DNA of 39,582 nt from Treponema sp. GTDB taxonomy: Bacteria > Spirochaetota > Spirochaetia > Treponematales > Breznakiellaceae. Where the stretch lies: NCBI GenBank assembly GCA_031278095.1, contig JAITLC010000081.1, positions 1-39,582 on the forward strand, written 5' to 3'. Each line of letters opens with the position of its first letter. Within the stretch, counting starts at the first letter, position 1. Of the stretch, positions 7,576 to 15,372 are shown in pieces. The position numbers were made by a program, and so were the translations under genes. The notes beneath the pieces were generated by a model that was not told where the DNA came from, searched no databases, and saw only the letters and a program-made list of their open reading frames with translations.

Positions 7576-8953
7576 AGACAAGCTTGCCTCCGGCAATAAC
7601 CGCCCGGATACCTTCGGAGGGAAGAGCACAGACATCAATCCCGTAAGAGGCCCTGCCGGCTATCTTCTCAAAGTCAAAGAGCACGAGATCCGCATCGCAG
7701 CCTTCCTGCAGCCTTCCTTTTTTTTCAAGGCCGAGTCTTTGGGCCGGATTCAGGGTAAGTTTGCGGAGTCCTTCGATTAGGGGGAAAGATTTCTTCTCCC
7801 TTACAAATTCTTTCAGGAAGCGGGCCGGGGAACCGGCGGAACGGGGATGCCCCTTGATACGATCCCCGCTCAGGGTAAGCAGGGCATCGCTTCCCACACA
7901 GGCATACTCAAGTTTGTAGGCGGCCTCAATGTCTGCAAAAGGCATCGCATTATGACAGGCAACCATGGTATCTTCCGGTGCATTGCGGAGTTTTTCAAAA
8001 AGTTCAGGCGTACAGTACCGGCCCGCCATGTCCCCGGAAATAAGTTCCAGATCCTCAATGCCGAAGTTGAATTCATCAACACCCTGATCAAAGACCGCAG
8101 ACTGTATGGAGGTGGCCCAGGTATCGTATGGATACACATCAACATATATATTGGCGCCGCCTTTACGGGCCTCATCAATCAGGAGGGCGGCCTTTTTAAT
8201 ATTATTCTCTCCCGCAGTATTTTTGCCGTACACATTGGATGCCAGATGGGAAATCTGCAGGGCCGCCCCGGTAATCTTCGCCGCCGCAAGCACCTCTTCT
8301 ACCCCCTCCAGCGCGACGACGGGAACATCATAGCGCATGTGAACCGCAAAAAACTTCCCCGCTTCCGCGGCAGCGGAACAGAGGGCAACAAGTTCTCCGA
8401 ATTCCGTTCCCGGCGCATATTGCAGGCCGAATGAAATTCCCGCAGCCCCTTCCTTCAATGCGGCGGCGGCCATATCCTTCAGTTTTGCAATCTGCATGGG
8501 AGAAGCCTTGTCATAGTCCCCAAGCCCAAGCCGCCGCCTCAGACTGATATTGCCGACAAGACTCATACAGATGATGGGAAGCTTGAGGGCTTCCAGCTTC
8601 TGCAGATAGGCCCCCATGGGATAATTGCTGTAACCGCAGTTGCCTCCCATAATAAAGGTGTTGCCGGTACGCATGGCGCATGCGGAGATCACATTCGGGA
8701 AAAAAAACTGATTCTCCAGAGGCTTGTTGAGGGGGCCGGGGCCGCCTTCAATGGTATCCTCGTGGGTGTGGATATCGATGAAACCGGACGCGAGGATGAG
8801 ACCCCCGCCGTCAATCTCCTGCTTTCCCGCAAGGCTGTTCCGGCTCAGGGCGGCAATACTCCCCCCGCTTATGCCCGCGTTGAGAATTTCATCGGTTCCG
8901 GTTTCAGGGTCTATGGCCCGCGCTCCGGCGATAACCATGTCATAAAGAGCCAT
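7553..8953 (-). CDS. N-acyl-D-amino-acid deacylase (D-aminoacylase-type amidohydrolase)
   Basis: This is predicted to be a cytoplasmic zinc amidohydrolase that removes acyl groups from N-acyl-D-amino acids or related D-peptides. Of the family motifs I see DIHTHED (metal ligands His62 and His64), GGNCGYSN, an HMR segment, ISHLASN (metal-ligand His), DVYPYD and VGSDAL. The C-terminus returns to the beta-sandwich with GCDADLVLFD. The length (466) is normal. A GGGGGAGG ribosome site lies 5 bases before the ATG. The gene is divergent from rsmE and is followed, with overlap, by the DapF-fold racemase, so the pair may turn acylated D-amino acids (peptidoglycan or antibiotic debris) into L-forms. No signal peptide is visible. 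Dihydroorotase/hydantoinase-like specificity is less likely. Confidence 0.85.
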   Translation of the reverse strand: MALYDMVIAGARAIDPETGTDEILNAGISGGSIAALSRNSLAGKQEIDGGGLILASGFIDIHTHEDTIEGGPGPLNKPLENQFFFPNVISACAMRTGNTFIMGGNCGYSNYPMGAYLQKLEALKLPIICMSLVGNISLRRRLGLGDYDKASPMQIAKLKDMAAAALKEGAAGISFGLQYAPGTEFGELVALCSAAAEAGKFFAVHMRYDVPVVALEGVEEVLAAAKITGAALQISHLASNVYGKNTAGENNIKKAALLIDEARKGGANIYVDVYPYDTWATSIQSAVFDQGVDEFNFGIEDLELISGDMAGRYCTPELFEKLRNAPEDTMVACHNAMPFADIEAAYKLEYACVGSDALLTLSGDRIKGHPRSAGSPARFLKEFVREKKSFPLIEGLRKLTLNPAQRLGLEKKGRLQEGCDADLVLFDFEKIAGRASYGIDVCALPSEGIRAVIAGGKLVYAQAAEG

Positions 8954-9008
8954 ACAAACCTCCCCCGAGATAAATCAATATGATATTATCATTATATGGG
9001 AGGAATCC

Positions 9009-9035
9009 ATGATTGAAAAGGGACAGAAAACATGA
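9009..9035 (+). CDS. Eight-codon leader ORF before rsmE
   Basis: GGGAGG (8998-9003) is ideally placed before ATG 9009, whereas rsmE itself has only a weak site. The frame encodes eight residues (Met-Ile-Glu-Lys-Gly-Gln-Lys-Thr) and ends in a TGA that overlaps the rsmE ATG. This suggests translational coupling. Its use is an inference from the ribosome site alone. Confidence 0.4.
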   Translation: MIEKGQKT

Positions 9036-9802
9036 ACCTGATCCTGTTTGAGGAGCATGAGCTGGGGAAGGCCCTCTCCCGCCGGGACGAAAGGACTGTA
9101 CACCTCCTCAAGGTACTGCACAAGAAAACCGGCGACAGTTTTGATGCAGGCCTCCTGGGAGGGATGCGGGGTCAGGGCTGCATCGAAAAGATAAACATCG
9201 ACGGCTCAATCACCGTATCCCTCAAACTGGATGAGGCCGCCCCGGAACGCCTTCCCCTGCGGGTGGCGGTAGGCTTCCCCAGGCCCATACAACTCAAGCG
9301 CCTCTTCCGGGATCTTTCCAGCCTGGGAATCAGCGCGGTAGATCTTCTGGAAACGGAACTGGGAGAAAAAAGCTACCGGGATACAAAGATGCTTAAAAAC
9401 GGCGGAGCCCGCGCCGCCTTTATCGAAGGGGCCGTACAGTCCCGGGATACCAGTATTCCCGAATTGGCTGTCTACGGCAGCCTTGGGGAATGGCTTGAGC
9501 TGAGGCCCTGGGACAGGCGGGGGAATACGGGGAAGCTTCTTTCCGTGCGTACCGTGCCTCTTCTCGTGGCCGCGGACAATGTAAGGCCGGAAGGCGCCAT
9601 GGCCCGGCTTTCCCCGGTACAGCGGCCTGTGGTATTGGCCGTGGGAAGCGAGCGGGGCTGGTCGGACACGGAACGGGACAGGCTTGAAACCGCAGGATTT
9701 CTGCGGCTTTCCCTCGGGCCGCGGGCGCTCCGCACGGAAACCGCCTGTGTGGCAGCCGCGATTATTGCCATGGAAAAAATCGGAGCACTGGAGGATCGGT
9801 AA
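9032..9802 (+). CDS. rsmE: 16S rRNA (uracil-1498-N3)-methyltransferase RsmE
   Basis: RsmE methylates N3 of U1498 in 16S rRNA using S-adenosylmethionine. An N-terminal PUA-like domain (H-L-L-KVLHKKTGD) leads into the SPOUT knot domain. Diagnostic C-terminal motifs are AVGSERGWSDTE and LSLGPRALRTETACVAA, the trefoil-knot cofactor site. The length of 256 is typical. The start is the ATG embedded in the stop of a mini-ORF (9009-9035) that carries the good ribosome site. The stop overlaps the next start by 1 base, so the zinc-peptidase-like gene is co-translated. Confidence 0.93.
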   Translation: MNLILFEEHELGKALSRRDERTVHLLKVLHKKTGDSFDAGLLGGMRGQGCIEKINIDGSITVSLKLDEAAPERLPLRVAVGFPRPIQLKRLFRDLSSLGISAVDLLETELGEKSYRDTKMLKNGGARAAFIEGAVQSRDTSIPELAVYGSLGEWLELRPWDRRGNTGKLLSVRTVPLLVAADNVRPEGAMARLSPVQRPVVLAVGSERGWSDTERDRLETAGFLRLSLGPRALRTETACVAAAIIAMEKIGALEDR

Positions 9803-10605
9803 TGAATCAGGATCAGGTAAAACAAAAATTGCTTTCCATTGAAGACGCCCCGCTGGAATTTTCCCTTGTCTTTTCCGGTAAGCAGAGCAAGAAGGTCAAC
9901 GGCCTTTACAAGCCGGATTCCCGCGAGATCATCATCCATAACAGGAATTTTGACAGTAGTACTGCCGCGGGAACCAGCCTGCTTCTCTACACCGCCATTC
10001 ATGAATACGCCCACCATCTACAGGCCTGCGCACACGGAGGGAAGCTGCCGGGTAGAGCCCATACATCCGAATTCTGGGCGATCTTTCACGGGCTCCTCGA
10101 AAAGGCGGAAAAGAAGGGGATCTATGAAGATGTCTTTTCGGGCTCCGCGGAACTTACGGCACTCACCGAAAAAATCAGAAATAAGTGCCTTGCCGGAAAC
10201 GGGAACCTTGTCAAGGAACTGGGGAAACAGCTTCTCAAGGCAAGTGAAATTTGCCGGGAAATCGGCGCCCGTTTTGAAGACTACATCGACCGGGTACTCC
10301 GTATCCCCCGGCAGGCTGCGACCATGGCAATAAAAATACATGAATACGATCTAAAACCCGAAACCGGCGCGGACAACATGCGTTTCCTTGCAGGCATCAG
10401 AAACGACGAAGACCGGGCCGCCGCGGAAGAGGCCCTCATCAAGGGCAAAAGCCCCGACATGGTAAAGACGGCCCTGAAAGCCAGGCCCGCCAGAACAATC
10501 GACCCGCGGGAAAACCTTGAAAGGGAAAAACTCCGCCTTGAGCGGACAATCGCCTCCCTCAGCAAGCGGCTTGAAGAGGTAAAAACGGAGCTGGGGGAAA
10601 GGTAA
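9802..10605 (+). CDS. Putative zinc-dependent metalloprotein with SprT-like HExxH site
   Basis: No named family is certain. The protein has a His-Glu-Tyr-Ala-His motif (His67, Glu68, His71) on a helix, followed by AHTSEFW with His87 as a plausible third zinc ligand. SprT/WSS1-like metallopeptidases use the same HExxH then H-x(3)-F-W pattern. The remainder is helical and charged and ends in a predicted coiled coil (NLEREKLRLERTIASLSKRL). There is no signal peptide, so it should be cytoplasmic. GGAGG at 9790-9794 gives a 7-base spacing to ATG 9802, which overlaps the rsmE stop (TAATG). Peptidase activity is inferred from the motif only. Confidence 0.65.
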   Translation: MNQDQVKQKLLSIEDAPLEFSLVFSGKQSKKVNGLYKPDSREIIIHNRNFDSSTAAGTSLLLYTAIHEYAHHLQACAHGGKLPGRAHTSEFWAIFHGLLEKAEKKGIYEDVFSGSAELTALTEKIRNKCLAGNGNLVKELGKQLLKASEICREIGARFEDYIDRVLRIPRQAATMAIKIHEYDLKPETGADNMRFLAGIRNDEDRAAAEEALIKGKSPDMVKTALKARPARTIDPRENLEREKLRLERTIASLSKRLEEVKTELGER

Positions 10606-10638
10606 ATCGGCAATTAATTTTCAGCTAAAGGTGCCGAT
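10606..10638 (+). promoter_or_regulatory. Hairpin between the metalloprotein and secreted-protein genes
   Basis: ATCGGCA at 10606-10612 pairs perfectly with TGCCGAT at 10632-10638 around a 19-base loop, just before ATG 10648. There is no T-run, so it is more likely an mRNA stability or translation element than a terminator. Confidence 0.35.
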
Positions 10639-10647
10639 AATGGGAGC

Positions 10648-11673
10648 ATGAAAAGGGTATATTACGCTGTTTTGCCGTGTATGATGCTTCTGTTTTGTTG
10701 TTTGTCTTTCCGGGCTTTTGCCCAGGCGCCGGCACCCCAGAGCGGTGGTGGAAATGAGATACGGTCTTCACGGCCCCTCTTTCCGGCCCTTTACTTTTTG
10801 GAGAACCTTGCGGCGCTACGGGTTCAGAACGCGGGGAAACCTTATGGGGCTTCCAGCTATGGAGAGATACGGGCCGCTGCCCAGGCGAACGAAGAGTCCC
10901 TTTCCCTGCTGCTCAACAGCGATATTCTGGCCTATTATGGTCATCCCAATTCCAAAAACATGGGGATTTTGGGCCGTTATTCCATCGAAGAACTGGATGC
11001 CATGCTCACCGGGTTGGCCGCTGAATATGAGTCGGTAAGTAACGGTCGGAAGGTGAAAAAGGCTTTCTATATCATCTACGGCACGGTATGGCCCGAAGGG
11101 GAAATCGGTATTCTGAAGGATGAAACCGTCCTCAAATATATCCGTTATGGACTTGAAAACGACATTCTTGTTTTTCTCGATCACCAGATCGGCCGTTATG
11201 ATCCCATCAGTTCCCTGAAGAAGCTTCTCCCCTGGCTGCAGTATCCCAATGTGCATCTGGCCCTTGATCCGGAATGGAGGACTACCAAGCCGATGCAGGA
11301 AATCGGTACTGTTTCTGCCGAGGAATTGAATCAAGCCCAAAAAATAATGGAAGACTACATCATCGAACATCATATTCCCGGCGAACGGCTTCTGGTGATC
11401 CATCAGTTCAACTGGCGGATGATCTCGGACCGGGAACGGGTATCCGCTGCCTTTGATCGGGTGCGGCTTGTACATTGCGCCGATGGTTTCGGGAATCCTC
11501 ATCTCAAGCGGGGTTCCTATGCCTTCAATGCGAAGGCGGTCAACATGCCGGTCAAAGGTTTCAAGCTGTTCTACGATTTCGGTATTCCCGGCGCAGGCTA
11601 TGACAGCCCCCTGCTCAAGCCGGAAGAAGTCTATGCATTAAACCCCCGTCCGTATATCATTATATACCAATAG
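10648..11673 (+). CDS. Secreted protein of unknown function, TIM-barrel-like
   Basis: A signal peptide (MKRVYY, a hydrophobic core, cleavage near AFA-QAP) is followed by a mature domain of about 315 residues. The segments KKAFYIIYGTVWPEG, ILVFLDHQIGRYDP, NVHLALDPEW, IGTVSAEELNQA and LLVIHQF alternate beta strands with helices, and the acidic and histidine residues at strand ends look like a TIM-barrel fold. I recall similar LALDPEW / VSAAEVN / VHQF patterns in actinobacterial secreted proteins of unknown function, so a carbohydrate-related role is possible. It lies 8 bases before a sugar symporter on the same strand. No catalytic residues can be assigned from sequence alone. Confidence 0.6.
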   Translation: MKRVYYAVLPCMMLLFCCLSFRAFAQAPAPQSGGGNEIRSSRPLFPALYFLENLAALRVQNAGKPYGASSYGEIRAAAQANEESLSLLLNSDILAYYGHPNSKNMGILGRYSIEELDAMLTGLAAEYESVSNGRKVKKAFYIIYGTVWPEGEIGILKDETVLKYIRYGLENDILVFLDHQIGRYDPISSLKKLLPWLQYPNVHLALDPEWRTTKPMQEIGTVSAEELNQAQKIMEDYIIEHHIPGERLLVIHQFNWRMISDRERVSAAFDRVRLVHCADGFGNPHLKRGSYAFNAKAVNMPVKGFKLFYDFGIPGAGYDSPLLKPEEVYALNPRPYIIIYQ

Positions 11674-11681
11674 GAAATTCA

Positions 11682-13019
11682 ATGACAGAAACAATACATT
11701 TGCGAGAAAAAATTGCCTATGGCGCCAGCGATGTAGCGTCAAACCTCTCCTGGGGAACGGTAGGCACTTTCCTCATGATCTACTATACCGATGTGGCAAA
11801 GATTCCCGCCCTGGCGGTGGGAACCCTCTTCCTCTTTACCCGTATCTGGGATGCAATCAATGATCCCATCATGGGTATCATCATCGACAAGACTCATACA
11901 CGCTGGGGAAAATGCCGTCCCTACTTTCTCTGGATGTGTCTGCCCCTGGCAGTCCTCATGATACTTACCTACTCGGTGCCGGAGTTCAGCGGTATGGGGA
12001 AGCTGGTTTACGCATACATAACCTTTACGCTCCTGGGAATGGTCTATACGGCCATCAATATTCCTGTAACGGCGATTCTACCCAGGCTCTCTTCCGATCC
12101 GGGCCAGCGTACCGTTCTGGGGGCTTTTAGGATGTTCGGGGCTCTGATGGGCGGCATTCTGGTAAATGCCCTGACCTACCCGGTGGTCATTGCCCTGGGA
12201 AAGGGAAGTCTCCAGCGGGGTTACACGACGACACTAGGAATATATGCCGTCGTTGCCATCGCCCTTTTCCTCTTTGCTTTCTTCAATGTAAAAGAGATCA
12301 ATCTTGAAAAATCCGAAAAGAAAGTAAGCATTGCCGAAGGGATACGTGCCGCAAAGGGCAACCTTCCCTGGCTTTTGGTTCTCCTCATGGGCCTTGTATT
12401 GCAGCTCACCATGGGCATGCGGGGTGCTGCGCAGATATACTACTGCAAGTACGTATTAAAGAATGAAGGCCTTGTCGCAATTCTGGGCGCCATGGCTGTC
12501 GTCATGCTGATTCCGGTTGTCTGCCTTCCTTCCGTGGTAAAGAGGCTGGGGAAACGCAATACCGTCAGTATGGGGATACTGTTGGCCCTGGCAGGCAGCA
12601 TAACCGTTCTGTTTTCAGGATCATCAATCCCTCTGCTTTTTGCCGGGAACATCGTCATATTCGCGGGCTTTGGTTTCTCCTTTGGACTTCTCTTTGTGCT
12701 CATCTCCGATACGGTTGACTACGGCGAATGGAAAAACGGCGTACGCTCGGAAGGCTTCCTCTCCGCGGCGGCCAGTTTTGGGCAGAAGCTCGGCATAGGG
12801 CTGGGCGGCGCATGTGCCGCATGGGTACTCGGTTTCGGCGGCTATATTGAAAATGCGGTTGAACAGAACCCCGGAGCGCTGACCGCAATCCGCTTCAACT
12901 ATGCGATAGTTCCCGTGCTGGCCTGCATCGTCATATTCGTATTGATGTGCTTCTACGGCATGGACAAGATAACGCCTCAGATGACAGCGGATCTTGAAAA
13001 GCGGCATGCAGAGGCTTGA
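11682..13019 (+). CDS. Glycoside-pentoside-hexuronide (GPH) family sugar:cation symporter
   Basis: This is an inner-membrane secondary transporter of the MelB/XylP/UidB group that takes up a glycoside together with a cation. Twelve hydrophobic segments are visible. Family marks include KIAYGASDVASNL at the N-terminus, FTRIWDAINDPIMGIIIDKT (loop 2-3 region with the conserved Asp residues), RWGKCRPY and a later DTVDYGEWKNGVRSEG. The length of 445 is normal. It follows the secreted protein closely. A strong inverted repeat downstream ends the unit against the convergent dehydrogenase gene. The substrate is unknown; pentosides or uronides are the usual range. Confidence 0.9.
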   Translation: MTETIHLREKIAYGASDVASNLSWGTVGTFLMIYYTDVAKIPALAVGTLFLFTRIWDAINDPIMGIIIDKTHTRWGKCRPYFLWMCLPLAVLMILTYSVPEFSGMGKLVYAYITFTLLGMVYTAINIPVTAILPRLSSDPGQRTVLGAFRMFGALMGGILVNALTYPVVIALGKGSLQRGYTTTLGIYAVVAIALFLFAFFNVKEINLEKSEKKVSIAEGIRAAKGNLPWLLVLLMGLVLQLTMGMRGAAQIYYCKYVLKNEGLVAILGAMAVVMLIPVVCLPSVVKRLGKRNTVSMGILLALAGSITVLFSGSSIPLLFAGNIVIFAGFGFSFGLLFVLISDTVDYGEWKNGVRSEGFLSAAASFGQKLGIGLGGACAAWVLGFGGYIENAVEQNPGALTAIRFNYAIVPVLACIVIFVLMCFYGMDKITPQMTADLEKRHAEA

Positions 13020-13042
13020 GCCTGTCCCTGGTATCAAAGTAA

Positions 13043-13074
13043 CACCGATTCATTCTCGATTGAATAAATCGGTG
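13043..13074. terminator. Bidirectional terminator-like hairpin between convergent genes
   Basis: CACCGATT (13043-13050) and AATCGGTG (13067-13074) form a long stem, extended by ATTC/GAAT with single mismatches. It lies between the 3' ends of the symporter (plus) and the dehydrogenase (minus). The T-tract is weak on both sides. Confidence 0.6.
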
Positions 13075-13107
13075 CTTCCTTAGAATTCCTGCACTTGACA
13101 GCGGTGT

Positions 13108-14109
13108 TTAATACCCCAGGGTTTTGTCAACGATATTGTGGAGTTCCTCTCCCTTTACATAACGGCCCAGGTTTTCCAGTGCGATTTCCAGAGCCAGCTT
13201 GCCGTAACAGGGATGCATTCCCGCATAGTGGCCTGAAATAATAACATTATCCAGATCCCAGAGGGGCGATGAAGGCGGCAGGGGTTCTGTTTCGGTAACA
13301 TCCAGCAGGGCTCCTGCAATCCACCGGGTTTTAAGGGCCTCTGTCAGGGCCGCCTCATCGGTGGTAGAACCTCTGCCGACATTGACATAGAGACTGCCCT
13401 GCTTCATAAGGCCGAATTCCGCGGCGCCGAAGATATGCCTCGTTTCGGGAGTCGCGGGAAGAATGTTTACCACGAGATCCGCTTCCCCCAGCAATTCGGG
13501 CAGTTTTTCCATTCCGGCAACCCTTACGCCGGGAAGCGGATCTTTACCCGAACCTTCCGCCGAAGCCTCAGAACGCTCAGGGTTTCTGCGCAGCCCCGTT
13601 ACCTTCATGTTAAAGGCCGCTGCGATGCGGGCCATCATCTTCCCGATGCGGCCATAACCCAGAATGAGCATGATCTTCCCTTCAAGAATTGCAGTTTCAC
13701 TGTCATTGATGCGCAGCCATTCCTTCCGTCTCCGGGCCTCAAAGACCCTGGGAAAACTTCTGTTCCAGGCAAGAATAAGGCCGAAGGTATGCTCGGCAAG
13801 CTGCTGGCCGTGCATACCCGATGTGCCGGTAAGAATAAAGGGAAGACCCTTCAATTCGGGAAACTGCTGCAGCCGGTCTGCCCCTGCCGACCAGAGCTGC
13901 ACCCATGCAAGACGGGGCATGCGGGCAAGCAGATGAAAGGGCACATCCCCAAAGGCAATCTCGATGCGATCAAGATTTTCTTCAACAATCCTGTCGTCAA
14001 GCGTAACAAGCAGATCCCGGCTGCCGCCTGCCTCTCCGATCCGTTCTGCGGCGCCGGGAGGTATCCGGTCTGTCTCCATCGAAAAAAGAATGATCCCGTT
14101 TTTCTCCAT
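13108..14109 (-). CDS. D-isomer-specific 2-hydroxyacid dehydrogenase
   Basis: This is a predicted cytoplasmic NAD(P)-dependent dehydrogenase that interconverts a 2-ketoacid and a D-2-hydroxyacid. The Rossmann motif is LGYGRIG (150-156). Catalytic residues of the family are visible: Arg246 in NVGRGS, Glu275 in VTETEPLP and His294 in SGHYAG. The length (333) is typical. AAGGAT lies 5 bases before the ATG. It is downstream of the DeoR regulator on the same strand, with a palindrome in the gap, so it may belong to that regulon. The closest functional groups are glyoxylate/hydroxypyruvate-type reductases; the substrate is not determinable. Confidence 0.88.
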   Translation of the reverse strand: MEKNGIILFSMETDRIPPGAAERIGEAGGSRDLLVTLDDRIVEENLDRIEIAFGDVPFHLLARMPRLAWVQLWSAGADRLQQFPELKGLPFILTGTSGMHGQQLAEHTFGLILAWNRSFPRVFEARRRKEWLRINDSETAILEGKIMLILGYGRIGKMMARIAAAFNMKVTGLRRNPERSEASAEGSGKDPLPGVRVAGMEKLPELLGEADLVVNILPATPETRHIFGAAEFGLMKQGSLYVNVGRGSTTDEAALTEALKTRWIAGALLDVTETEPLPPSSPLWDLDNVIISGHYAGMHPCYGKLALEIALENLGRYVKGEELHNIVDKTLGY

Positions 14110-14180
14110 GCTTTATCCTTGCATTTTTCCCTGGACATTGGACTTGCAAAATGCTTTGCATTTTGCCATTTTCAAGCGGT

Positions 14181-14213
14181 TGTTGTTCATAAACTTTAGT
14201 TTCTGAACAACTC
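14181..14213. repeat. Family 1 palindrome upstream of the dehydrogenase gene
   Basis: GTTCATAAAC and GTTTCTGAAC face each other around TTTA, about 75 bp before the dehydrogenase start. The AAACT..TAGTTTCTG core resembles the perfect palindrome at 15084-15099 upstream of deoR, so it could be an operator as well as a repeat. Confidence 0.5.
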
Positions 14214-14249
14214 TGTTTTCCGATAGTATGAATATTGATCCGGATGCTG

Positions 14250-15029
14250 TCAAGTTAATGAAGTCTCACTACACTCACCCTGCTGCACCTTGAAGACTTC
14301 TACCTTATTTTTAAGGAGGATTTCTTCCACCTGTTCGGGAATACCCTCATCGGTATACACGGTGGATACATCTTCCGTACGAACCAGACCGACCACACCC
14401 TGTTGATAAAATTTTTCAGATTCGGTAAGTACCAGAATCTGCCGAGCCTGTTCAGCCAGATCCTGCACCGTCTGGGCCCGGAGGTGATCCTTGCCGGTAA
14501 AGCCGAAACCGGGAGAGAAGCCGTCGGTACCGATAAAATACTTGTCCGAAAAGAAAATCTCTCCGCATTTGCGGGTCATGGGGCCAACCATCACCTGGGA
14601 TTCACTCTGGTAATAGCCTCCCAAAAGAATAATCCTGCCGTTGGGAGTAAAACGGAGATGATTTGCAATAAAGGCTGAATTGGTTACTATTGTTACATCC
14701 CGTTTACTGTTAACCAGCTCCTCCGCAAGAAGCGTACAGCAGGAACCGGACTCAATCATCACTGTTTCACCTTCTTCCACACTTTCCGCCGCCAGACGGG
14801 CAAGACGCCGCTTTGTTTCATAGTGAGTTGCCATACGCCTTCCTACATCGTCTATGCCATCGATGCAGGCATAGCCATGCTCCCGCCGGATGAGTCCCCG
14901 TCCTTCCAGACAATCCAAATCTTTACGCACCGTAACCTGTGAAACCTCAAGCATATTCGCAAGTACTGTAACTTCCATGCGCAAGTTCCGGGTTAAAGCC
15001 TCAAGAATCTTATTATGCCTATTCGTCAT
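14250..15029 (-). CDS. DeoR-family transcriptional regulator
   Basis: An N-terminal winged helix (LARNLRMEV-type helix, then VSQVTVRKDLDCLEGRGLIRREHG, the DeoR recognition-helix signature) is joined to a DeoRC sugar-phosphate-binding domain. That domain shows MIESGSCCTLLAEEL, TIVTNSAFIANHL, LLGGYY, MVGPMT and DKYFIGTDGFSPGFGFT. Regulators of this group usually repress sugar or polyol catabolic genes and are released by a phosphorylated sugar. AGGAG lies 9 bases before the ATG. The 16-bp palindrome at 15084-15099 upstream and the related one before the dehydrogenase are candidate operators, pointing to autoregulation and control of the dehydrogenase. The effector is unknown. Confidence 0.92.
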   Translation of the reverse strand: MTNRHNKILEALTRNLRMEVTVLANMLEVSQVTVRKDLDCLEGRGLIRREHGYACIDGIDDVGRRMATHYETKRRLARLAAESVEEGETVMIESGSCCTLLAEELVNSKRDVTIVTNSAFIANHLRFTPNGRIILLGGYYQSESQVMVGPMTRKCGEIFFSDKYFIGTDGFSPGFGFTGKDHLRAQTVQDLAEQARQILVLTESEKFYQQGVVGLVRTEDVSTVYTDEGIPEQVEEILLKNKVEVFKVQQGECSETSLT

Positions 15030-15072
15030 TCTTCTTTCTCCTTAATACATAAAACAGTTTGCAGCGCGCTTT

Positions 15073-15108
15073 GGAACTGCAAGCAGAAACTAGTTTCTGT
15101 GCAAGTCC
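15073..15108. promoter_or_regulatory. Palindrome upstream of deoR, candidate operator
   Basis: The centre CAGAAACTAGTTTCTG (15084-15099) is a perfect 16-bp palindrome, 55 bp before the deoR start. Flanking GGAACTGC/GCAAGTCC arms extend it imperfectly and relate it to the dispersed palindromes. Confidence 0.5.
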
Positions 15109-15188
15109 TTAGCTATAAAATAATAAAATTACTAAAATAGTCAAGAAAATAGTTTTATTTGAAGTCTAAAAAGAAACAAACATAAGGA

Positions 15189-15225
15189 GAGACTGTTCCA
15201 AAACTTCAGCTTTTGGAACAAGCTC
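15189..15225. repeat. Family 1 palindrome
   Basis: TGTTCCAAAA and TTTTGGAACA form a perfect 10-bp stem around CTTCAGC, extended by GAG/CTC ends. Its core is identical to the copy at 21260-21296. Confidence 0.85.
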
Positions 15226-15234
15226 AGGATATTG

Positions 15235-15261
15235 AAAAAAGTTCAAATTTGAGCTTTTTTT
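15235..15261. terminator. Terminator-like hairpin downstream of the importer operon
   Basis: AAAAAAGTTCAAATTTGAGC followed by TTTTTTT forms a stem flanked by A and T runs, readable on both strands. It is well placed to end the minus-strand importer operon. Confidence 0.5.
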
Positions 15262-15303
15262 GGTCTTTTTGGGGGTCAAAAATGGGGAAAACAAGGGAAA
15301 TAC

Positions 15304-15352
15304 TGATTGAAAGGCGGGGGTCCATACACCGAGGCTTTCCCCGGTTAAAATC
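15304..15352. repeat. Repeat family 2, copy 2
   Basis: Positions 15304-15334 match 19106-19136 at about 26 of 31 bases (shared TGATTG, AAGGCGG, CATAC and CCGAGG blocks). Its right part matches 6546-6574. It lies directly after the permease stop. Confidence 0.55.
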
Positions 15353-15372
15353 GGAACTGCCCCGGGTAGCAG

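Larger units (their letters stand above)
15030..15372. other. Intergenic region between deoR and the importer permease gene
   Basis: This 343-base gap holds the deoR upstream palindrome, an AT-rich stretch (15110-15180), a family 1 palindrome (15189-15225), a symmetrical A/T-flanked hairpin (15235-15261) and a family 2 repeat (15304-15352). I see no convincing gene; a 61-codon frame at 15213-15398 has no ribosome site and overlaps the permease end. Confidence 0.6.
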
